Shown: positions 1 through 4,783 of the stretch, in pieces
How positions within the stretch are numbered: the stretch's first letter is position 1
Layout: each line of letters opens with the position of its first letter
NCBI GenBank assembly: GCA_002414905.1
Contig: DIAY01000280.1
Location: 1 to 10,596 of the forward strand
DNA length: 10,596 bases
Direction of reading: 5' to 3'
DNA from: Holophagales bacterium UBA5066
Lineage (GTDB): Bacteria > Acidobacteriota > Thermoanaerobaculia > UBA5066
Notes under the pieces: model-generated
The model's database searches: none
The model's input: the letters and a program-made list of their open reading frames with translations, nothing else
Told to the model about the DNA's origin: nothing
Position numbers and translations under genes: made by a program

Positions 1-522
1 CCGGGCTCGTCGGGCCCGCTCCCGAAGTGAGACGGTCTCGTCGCCGTCGCGCGTCATCACGACGCGGAAGAGGCCACCGCTCAGCTTGGCCCGGAGCCGT
101 TCGGCGAGGTCGAGCGCGATCACCTTCTCGGACAGACCCTCGGCCGTGAGGGCGCCGGGGTCCGTCCCTCCGTGCCCGGCGTCCAGGACGACCGTCTTCA
201 CGTCGAGGTGGAAGAGCGTCGGGTCGATCGACCTCGGCGCCGGCCAGGAGACGGCCTCGAGGCCCGGCTCGGACGCGGGCGGCGCGGCCGTCCGCTGCGG
301 GACGACGACGACTTCGGGCGAGGAAGCTCCGCTGCCGGAGAACGCGTTGATCGACGCGAAGAGGGCGAGGGGCACGCCCACGAGCGCCGCAACACGGATC
401 GCGGTCCGCGCCCACCGTCCCTCCCGCCGGAGGCCCGCCGGGGCACGGCCCTCGATCGTCTCGAGGTTCTCCCGGACGGCGTCACGCACCATCTGGCGCT
501 TCAGGCGACCGACATCACGCAT
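1..522 (-). CDS. N-acetylmuramoyl-L-alanine amidase (Amidase_3 family), N-terminal part, cut by window edge
   Basis: The first 174 codons are visible; the 3' end lies outside the window. The protein starts with a basic cytoplasmic stretch of about 38 residues, then one hydrophobic helix (about residues 40-60). A Pro/Ala/Ser-rich linker leads into the start of a zinc amidase domain. Residues 111-133 carry the Amidase_3 signature: VLDAGHGGTDPGA, with His117 as the expected first zinc ligand, then GLSEK with Glu132 as the expected second. The following helix and a VMTRDGDETVSLRERA stretch (residues 155-170) are also typical of the family. These enzymes cleave the bond between N-acetylmuramic acid and L-alanine in peptidoglycan, so the catalytic domain should be periplasmic, held by the N-terminal anchor. 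I chose the ATG at 522 because it opens the frame just before the basic region; its ribosome binding site is weak. It lies 56 bp downstream of the kynB-like gene on the same strand. Confidence 0.9.
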   Translation of the reverse strand, partial: MRDVGRLKRQMVRDAVRENLETIEGRAPAGLRREGRWARTAIRVAALVGVPLALFASINAFSGSGASSPEVVVVPQRTAAPPASEPGLEAVSWPAPRSIDPTLFHLDVKTVVLDAGHGGTDPGALTAEGLSEKVIALDLAERLRAKLSGGLFRVVMTRDGDETVSLRERARRAR

Positions 523-578
523 ACCCAACCCGTGATTTTCGCAGCTTTTTGGCCCCGTGACGAAAAGCTCCAGCCCCC
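523..578 (-). promoter_or_regulatory. AT-rich intergenic spacer with inverted repeat, upstream of the amidase
   Basis: This short gap contains an inverted repeat, AGCTTTT at 543-549 and AAAAGCT at 563-569, with a 13-base loop. It stands out as an A/T island in very GC-rich DNA. Read on the minus strand it follows the kynB-like stop codon by about 10 bases, so it could be a weak terminator or part of a promoter for the amidase. I cannot decide between these from sequence. Confidence 0.35.
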
Positions 579-1193
579 TCAGTCCGCGACGAGGACCGCG
601 CGGACCGGGGAGCCATCGCCCCCCTCGATCCGGAGCGGCAAGGCGACGAGGTCGTAGAGGCCTGGCGGGACGTGAGCCAGGACGAGACCCTCGAGCCACG
701 CGATACCTGCCCGCACGAGGGCCCGGTGCGCCTCGAACGTCTCGTCCTCGAACGGATCGACGGACGGCGTGTCGATTCCCACGAGGACGACACCCCTCGT
801 GGCGAGCTCCGCTGCCAGGGACGCGTGAAGCCCCGCGAAGTCGCCCGTGAACCGCTCGCGGTCCTGGAACGTCCCCGTCTTCAAGAGGAGCCGTGGCGCG
901 GCGGGCGGCTCGGAGAGGTCCTCGAGGCGGACGCGCCCCCGCGGCCCGACCCGCGCCTCGACGACCTGGCACGGCCCCATCCACGTCTCCAGCGGGACGG
1001 CATCGATCGCGGGGGCGCCGGGCACCATGTGGAGCGGTGCGTCGGCGTGAGAACCGACGTGGAGCGTCGTCGTGATCGAGGAGAACGTCGTCCCGTCCTC
1101 GTGCGACGTCACGTCCCGCGAAAACGCCACGTCTCCCGGCCAGACGGCCAGACGCGAGGAGAGCGGAGGCGAGAGGTCGATCAGGCGCCGCAT
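579..1193 (-). CDS. kynB: Cyclase-family metal hydrolase, probable kynurenine formamidase (arylformamidase)
   Basis: A 204-residue protein of the usual length for bacterial KynB, which hydrolyses N-formyl-kynurenine to kynurenine and formate in tryptophan catabolism. The cyclase-family metal motif HxGxHxDxPxH is present at residues 45-55 (HVGSHADAPLH), giving ligands His45, His49 and Asp51. Other KynB-like blocks are DTPSVDP (141-147), His156 in the EAHRAL stretch, Glu168 in WLEGL, and a C-terminal GGDGSPVRAVL block (191-201). The ATG at 1193 is preferred over an upstream in-frame start at 1391, which would lie deep inside the hydroxylase gene. The gene starts 10 bases after the hydroxylase stop without a clear Shine-Dalgarno sequence, so translational coupling is likely. 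No tryptophan 2,3-dioxygenase or kynureninase gene is nearby, so another cyclase-family amidohydrolase role is possible. Confidence 0.8.
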   Translation of the reverse strand: MRRLIDLSPPLSSRLAVWPGDVAFSRDVTSHEDGTTFSSITTTLHVGSHADAPLHMVPGAPAIDAVPLETWMGPCQVVEARVGPRGRVRLEDLSEPPAAPRLLLKTGTFQDRERFTGDFAGLHASLAAELATRGVVLVGIDTPSVDPFEDETFEAHRALVRAGIAWLEGLVLAHVPPGLYDLVALPLRIEGGDGSPVRAVLVAD

Positions 1194-1203
1194 CGCCCGC
1201 AAG

Positions 1204-2088
1204 TCACTGCCGCTCGAGCCAGGCGGACACGTCCTGCACCATCCGCTCGAAGGAGGGCGATACGAAGAGGATTTTCTGGTACTGCGTCGGGTCGTAGGGG
1301 ATCGAGGCCGCCTCGTCGCAGTCGAGCGGGCGGATCTCGGCGTTCGCCTCGAAGCCCCCGAGCTCGCCGAACGAGGAGAGGAGCCCGGCACCGAAGGCCT
1401 TGCGGACTCCGGCCTCCTCCACGAGGCCGAACTCGAGCGTGTACCAGTAGAGGTACTCGAGGCGCTTGAGCGACGCTTCTTCGACGCGCCACGCCGCCTC
1501 GCCGAACCGGCGGGAAAGCTTCACGATTCCGGGGTGAAAAAGGCTCGCGGCGTGCCCGACGAGCTCGTGGACGACGTCGGGCTCCGGCGTGTAGAGCGGT
1601 ACAGAGTGGTGCCTCATGTACTGGGTCGAGAGGAAGACCCCCTTCCCCATCATCCCGAGAAACATCCGCCCCGAGACGAGTCCCGCGACCGGGAGCATCC
1701 GGAAGCCCGCACCCCTCTGGAGCGCCTCGTTCACCGCGGCCAGCTGCGGCACCCGCTCGCGGTCTAGAGCGAGCGCGGCCGAGCTCTCCTTCCACTCGCG
1801 GCACGCCGCGCGCTCGTGGAGCGGCGCGAGGTGCTCCCAGACCGTCCGCCAGACGCCCTGCTCCTCCTCGGTGTACTCCGCGTGCGGCAGAGGGTCTCCG
1901 TCGCGGTACTCGAGCGCGAGCTTCGCGATGGCGTTGCGCCGGGCCCGATAGACCGCGTCCTTGAAACCCGGATGGTCCGGATCGAGCGGAACGAGCTCCT
2001 CCGCACCCCCGGCGTGGGGGCGGCCGGCGGCCTCGGAAGTCGCGTTCCGCGTGCTCGCCCCCTCGCTCCTCACGCTCCGATTCGTCAT
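1204..2088 (-). CDS. Aromatic amino acid hydroxylase, probable phenylalanine 4-monooxygenase
   Basis: A 294-residue iron- and tetrahydropterin-dependent hydroxylase; family members convert Phe to Tyr, or hydroxylate Trp or Tyr. The core motif at residues 157-180 (STQYMRHHSVPLYTPEPDVVHELVGH lies within 154-179) carries the iron ligands His174 and His179. The third ligand is Glu219 in YTLEFGLVEE. A GFRMLPVAGLVSGRMFL block (residues 128-144) matches the conserved region before the iron site. About 70 N-terminal residues precede the catalytic fold and no clear ACT regulatory domain is seen, as is usual for bacterial forms. The ATG at 2088 is preferred over an in-frame start at 2205 because the latter would overlap the membrane-protein gene ending at 2132. 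No strong Shine-Dalgarno sequence precedes it. Substrate choice (Phe or Trp) cannot be read from the motifs; the KynB-like neighbour leaves tryptophan open. No pterin carbinolamine dehydratase (phhB) gene is visible. Confidence 0.85.
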   Translation of the reverse strand: MTNRSVRSEGASTRNATSEAAGRPHAGGAEELVPLDPDHPGFKDAVYRARRNAIAKLALEYRDGDPLPHAEYTEEEQGVWRTVWEHLAPLHERAACREWKESSAALALDRERVPQLAAVNEALQRGAGFRMLPVAGLVSGRMFLGMMGKGVFLSTQYMRHHSVPLYTPEPDVVHELVGHAASLFHPGIVKLSRRFGEAAWRVEEASLKRLEYLYWYTLEFGLVEEAGVRKAFGAGLLSSFGELGGFEANAEIRPLDCDEAASIPYDPTQYQKILFVSPSFERMVQDVSAWLERQ

Positions 2089-2131
2089 GCCGATCAAGTC
2101 TATCGTGCGGGTGCGTTTACGCGGGGCCGCT

Positions 2132-3679
2132 TCAGTTCGACGTCGGGGCCTCGCCGGCGAGGCTCCTGAGCGACGGGGCAGCACGCTGCAAGGGATCGAG
2201 CGCAAGCGACTCGCGGGCGAAGAGGGCGGCGATCTCCGGTCGACCCCGGAGGGCTTCCGCGACCGCCACCCGACCGAGAAGACCCGGAGACATCGGCACG
2301 AGCGGCGGGAGGTTCAACGCCCATCGGGCGATTCGCGGGGAGATGCAGTCGGCCGCGCCGGGTGGAGGCATCCCCTCTTCGACCCCCGCCGGGAGCCAGG
2401 GAACGTGTACCGGAAGTCCGGCGCTCCGCGCAAGGAGCACCGCGTGGCCGAGCGGAGGAGCGAGGGCAGGCACCACGGACACGCGATCCGACCCACCCTG
2501 CGGCCAGAACGACGAAGCCGGCCCACGGAGACGCTCCGCGTACGAGATCCAGGCGCCCGGCGCGACGAGGACTCCGAGGAGATTCACGACCGCGCCGACG
2601 GCCAGGGTGCTGCGGACGAAGGCCCGCGGCAGGAGTACCGCCGGAGCGGCAAGAAGGGGAAGGACAGGGAGCATGAGACGCGGTCCCCAGCAGGACGCAC
2701 CATGCCAGGAAAACCACCGTGCCGAGACGAGCAGCAGAACGAGCGGTCCGATTCCGCAGAGAACTCGGGGTGCTGCCGGGAGACGGCGAAGGCCGAAAAG
2801 CGCCAGGATCGCGACCGGCGCGTAAAAGAGGAGCCCTCGGCCCGGCGAGACGAGGAGGCCGGCGAGCCCCGTGAGGAGGGGTGTGTCGAAGGGGAACCCG
2901 ACGTAGCCGTACCCGAAGTCCGTGATGCGGCCGTATCGGTGTAGGTTGACCGCGAGCGCGCAGGCAAGAGCCGCCGTCGCAGTGCCTCCGGTCAGCAGCC
3001 CCAGGGCGGTCGGCTTCGGTTCGCCACGAGAACGCAGGAGCGCGGCGAGGACGAAGACCGGAGCGAGTATCCAGAGCAACGGCTTCAGAAGCGCCGCTGC
3101 GGCCACGCAGAGACCCGCGAGAACCCCCGGGACGCCGGGTCGCCCCTGCTGGGCCTTCAGGAGCTGCTCGGCTCCGAGGGCGAGCGCCGCCGCCGCCCAG
3201 GGCTCAAAGTAGGAATCTGCGGCGTACGGCCAGAGGTAGGTGCCTGCGAGAAATGCGGGCGCCCAGAGCGGCGAAGCGTCGGGGCGCAGCACACGTGCGA
3301 GCCGCAGGAACCCCCACGCTGCCAGCCCCGCGCCGACGGACCAGGTGAGGGCTGCTGCCGCATCGAGCCCGGCCGAACCGACACTCGCGCGAAACGTCCA
3401 GGCCGGGACCAGGAACGGCACCAGGAGAAGGGAAGGCCAGGCCCCGTAGCGCGACCGGAAGGGGTGAGGCGCCGGGAAATACGGATCCGCTCGGAGGGGG
3501 GGCATCGTCGCTGACTCGAGCCGGCCGGTCACGAGGAGACCGAACGTATCGGACAGGACCTCCGCGCCGTCCGACGAGATCGCCGCCCGCCCGATCCAGG
3601 CCGAAGCGAGGAGGAGGGCGATCAGAGCCGTTGCTGCAGCCGCGGGCGCGGTGTGCGACCCGCGCCCGGGCAACCTCAC
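2132..3679 (-). CDS. Polytopic membrane protein, GT-C-like glycosyltransferase candidate
   Basis: A 515-residue integral membrane protein with an N-terminal helix (about 13-33) and roughly nine further hydrophobic segments up to about residue 375. It ends in a soluble tail of about 130 residues. After the first helix, SSDGAE places Asp37 where GT-C enzymes (ArnT/PMT-like, using lipid-linked sugars) carry an acidic catalytic residue in their first periplasmic loop. SPGRGLLFYAP (278-288) and WFSWHGASCWGPRLMLP (322-338) are patterns I associate with uncharacterised bacterial GT-C-like membrane proteins. A role in transferring a lipid-linked sugar is inferred; donor and acceptor are unknown. The tail (about 465-505) has an Ala/Leu-rich helical look, perhaps one TPR-like hairpin. 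The start is GTG at 3679, which overlaps the stop of the upstream small gene in a GTGA arrangement and so implies translational coupling. Confidence 0.75.
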   Translation of the reverse strand: MRLPGRGSHTAPAAAATALIALLLASAWIGRAAISSDGAEVLSDTFGLLVTGRLESATMPPLRADPYFPAPHPFRSRYGAWPSLLLVPFLVPAWTFRASVGSAGLDAAAALTWSVGAGLAAWGFLRLARVLRPDASPLWAPAFLAGTYLWPYAADSYFEPWAAAALALGAEQLLKAQQGRPGVPGVLAGLCVAAAALLKPLLWILAPVFVLAALLRSRGEPKPTALGLLTGGTATAALACALAVNLHRYGRITDFGYGYVGFPFDTPLLTGLAGLLVSPGRGLLFYAPVAILALFGLRRLPAAPRVLCGIGPLVLLLVSARWFSWHGASCWGPRLMLPVLPLLAAPAVLLPRAFVRSTLAVGAVVNLLGVLVAPGAWISYAERLRGPASSFWPQGGSDRVSVVPALAPPLGHAVLLARSAGLPVHVPWLPAGVEEGMPPPGAADCISPRIARWALNLPPLVPMSPGLLGRVAVAEALRGRPEIAALFARESLALDPLQRAAPSLRSLAGEAPTSN

Positions 3680-3876
3680 TTCACCCGCTTGCGCCGCGGG
3701 AGCATGTCGTTCAGCTCGCGCAGCGCCATGGCGAGCCCCTTTTCTACTCCGGGGTCAACCTCGCCACGAAGAGCCTGCATCTCCGCCTCCTCCTGGAAGC
3801 GCTGGAGGCGGTGGGCAAGCGCTCTCAGGATCGTCTCGACGGCTTTCTGCTCGCCCTCGGTTCGTTCTCGTGCCAT
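3676..3876 (-). CDS. Small hypothetical protein, 66 aa, charged and helical
   Basis: I do not recognise a family. From the ATG at 3876 it encodes 66 residues that begin MARERTEGEQKAVE and continue as a predicted amphipathic helix rich in Glu, Arg, Ala and Leu (about residues 8-35). It ends with a basic PRRKRVK tail. There is no signal peptide or membrane segment. Support for its being real is the stop codon overlapping the GTG start of the membrane-protein gene (GTGA), and an in-frame position at the head of the minus-strand gene string. Another in-frame ATG lies at 3885. A start at 3954 is open but would sit inside the divergent methyltransferase gene. No strong Shine-Dalgarno sequence precedes any of them, so the start is uncertain. 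Confidence 0.55.
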   Translation of the reverse strand: MARERTEGEQKAVETILRALAHRLQRFQEEAEMQALRGEVDPGVEKGLAMALRELNDMLPRRKRVK

Positions 3877-4633
3877 GAACGGCATTCTGGACGAGACTCC
3901 CTCGCCTTTGGAAGATGATGCGACCGTGAGCGTCGACGTCCTCCTCGTGCGCACTTACAGCCCCGGCAACCTCGGCTCGGCCGCGCGGGCCTGCAAGGCC
4001 TTCGGCGCGAGGCTCCTCCTCCTCGAGCTGCGAGCCGACGCCACGCACGGCGATGCTCTCGCGTTCGCGTCCGGCGCCGGGGACCTCCTCGACTCGGCGC
4101 CTCGGCTCTCCTCCTGGGAAGAAGCGGAGGACGGCGCCTCCGCCCTCCTCGCCCTGACGTCGCTCCGCGGACGAAGTGCGCGAGGCCTGCCGCCCGCGTG
4201 GACATGGGCTGCCGCACGGCGAGTAGCGAGCGAAGGACGGCTGGTCCTCGCGTTCGGCCCCGAGCGCTCGGGCCTGACGACGGAAGAGGTCCGCCTCGCG
4301 GCCGGACGCCTCACGTTCCCGACACGCCCCGGGTTCCCCGTCCTGAACCTCGCGCAGGCCGTGGCGAGCTCTCTCGCGCTCCTGGCGGCGGGAGGAGCCG
4401 CGCCGCGTGCCGGAACTCCTGCAATGCCGGCCCCGGCCGGGGCCTCCGCCCTGCGTCGGCTCCGCGAGGAGCTGGCAGCCACCCTCTCCGCCTCGGGATT
4501 CCTCGGACGCGACGACGACGCCGTTCTCCTCGAGCTCCTCTCCCCGCTGCTGCGCGCCCGGCTCACGCCGCGCGAAGCCCAGCTCATGACCGGTGCCCTG
4601 CGCAAAGTCGGGAACCGTCTCCGGGGCGCCTGA
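3875..4633 (+). CDS. trmJ: TrmH/SpoU-family RNA 2'-O-methyltransferase, TrmJ-like
   Basis: A 252-residue SPOUT methyltransferase; TrmJ methylates the ribose 2'-OH of nucleotide 32 in the tRNA anticodon loop using S-adenosylmethionine. All three SpoU motifs are present. Motif 1 is PGNLGSAARACKAFG (30-44), with Asn32 and Arg38. Motif 2 is LAFGPERSGLT (125-135). Motif 3 is FPTRPGFPVLNLAQAVA (148-164), which forms the trefoil-knot SAM site. The order and the Asn-Leu-Ala-Gln-Ala wording fit TrmJ better than TrmH or RlmB. A C-terminal helical extension (about 190-252) also matches TrmJ length. The ATG at 3875 is one possible start. A GTG at 3926, preceded by GGAAG eleven bases upstream, would remove 17 residues lying before the conserved fold and is an equally good choice. 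The gene stands alone, transcribed away from the minus-strand block. Confidence 0.85.
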   Translation: MNGILDETPSPLEDDATVSVDVLLVRTYSPGNLGSAARACKAFGARLLLLELRADATHGDALAFASGAGDLLDSAPRLSSWEEAEDGASALLALTSLRGRSARGLPPAWTWAAARRVASEGRLVLAFGPERSGLTTEEVRLAAGRLTFPTRPGFPVLNLAQAVASSLALLAAGGAAPRAGTPAMPAPAGASALRRLREELAATLSASGFLGRDDDAVLLELLSPLLRARLTPREAQLMTGALRKVGNRLRGA

Positions 4634-4783
4634 GGGGAGGGGGCTGCACCGAACGGCGCACCACTTCGTCCTTCGTGGCGGGCCTTTCGTCCTCCAGATC
4701 GCGCCTTTCGTCCCGAAACCGGTCCCGCGGCCACGCCCTGGCGCCAGACTCCTGCTTCGAGGCGACCGCGCCGGGGAGTTGAC
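4634..4783 (+). promoter_or_regulatory. Intergenic leader of the kinase-regulator operon
   Basis: This 150-bp gap separates trmJ from the kinase gene. It holds the 21-bp-spaced repeat array at 4665-4713, a perfect 10-bp palindrome CTGGCGCCAG at 4738-4747, and a strong ribosome binding site, GGGGAG at 4773-4778, five bases before the GTG at 4784. I could not identify convincing -35 and -10 boxes; in this GC-rich DNA the promoter may be of a non-standard type. No trmJ terminator hairpin with a T-run is visible, so read-through from trmJ is possible. Confidence 0.5.
4665..4713 (+). repeat. Three direct repeats with 21-bp period, candidate LytTR operator
   Basis: The core TTCGTCC occurs at 4665-4671, 4686-4692 and 4707-4713, start-to-start distance exactly 21 bp both times. 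The second and third copies share the longer string GCCTTTCGTCC (4682-4692 has G, C, C at 4682-4684; the third copy spans 4703-4713). A partial copy, TTCGT, also follows the first core at 4672-4676. LytTR-domain regulators are known to bind pairs of roughly 9-bp direct repeats separated by about 12 bp, that is a 21-bp period on one face of the helix. The array precedes an operon encoding two LytTR regulators. The core does not match the AgrA-type consensus well, so operator function is an inference from spacing and position. Confidence 0.55.

Noticed and set aside
672..1469. 265-codon plus-strand open frame
   Set aside because: Antisense to the formamidase and hydroxylase genes, Arg-rich with no recognisable domain.
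2089..2205. Upstream in-frame start for the aromatic amino acid hydroxylase
   Set aside because: It would overlap the membrane-protein gene that ends at 2132, and the added residues are an out-of-frame reading of that gene with no conserved features.
3653..3874. Upstream in-frame start for the methyltransferase
   Set aside because: The added 74 residues are antisense to the small gene and the membrane-protein start, and lie outside the SPOUT fold.
4738..4747. Perfect 10-bp palindrome CTGGCGCCAG in the kinase leader as an operator
   Set aside because: A single short GC palindrome is expected by chance in this composition and has no second copy nearby; mentioned only within the leader entry.
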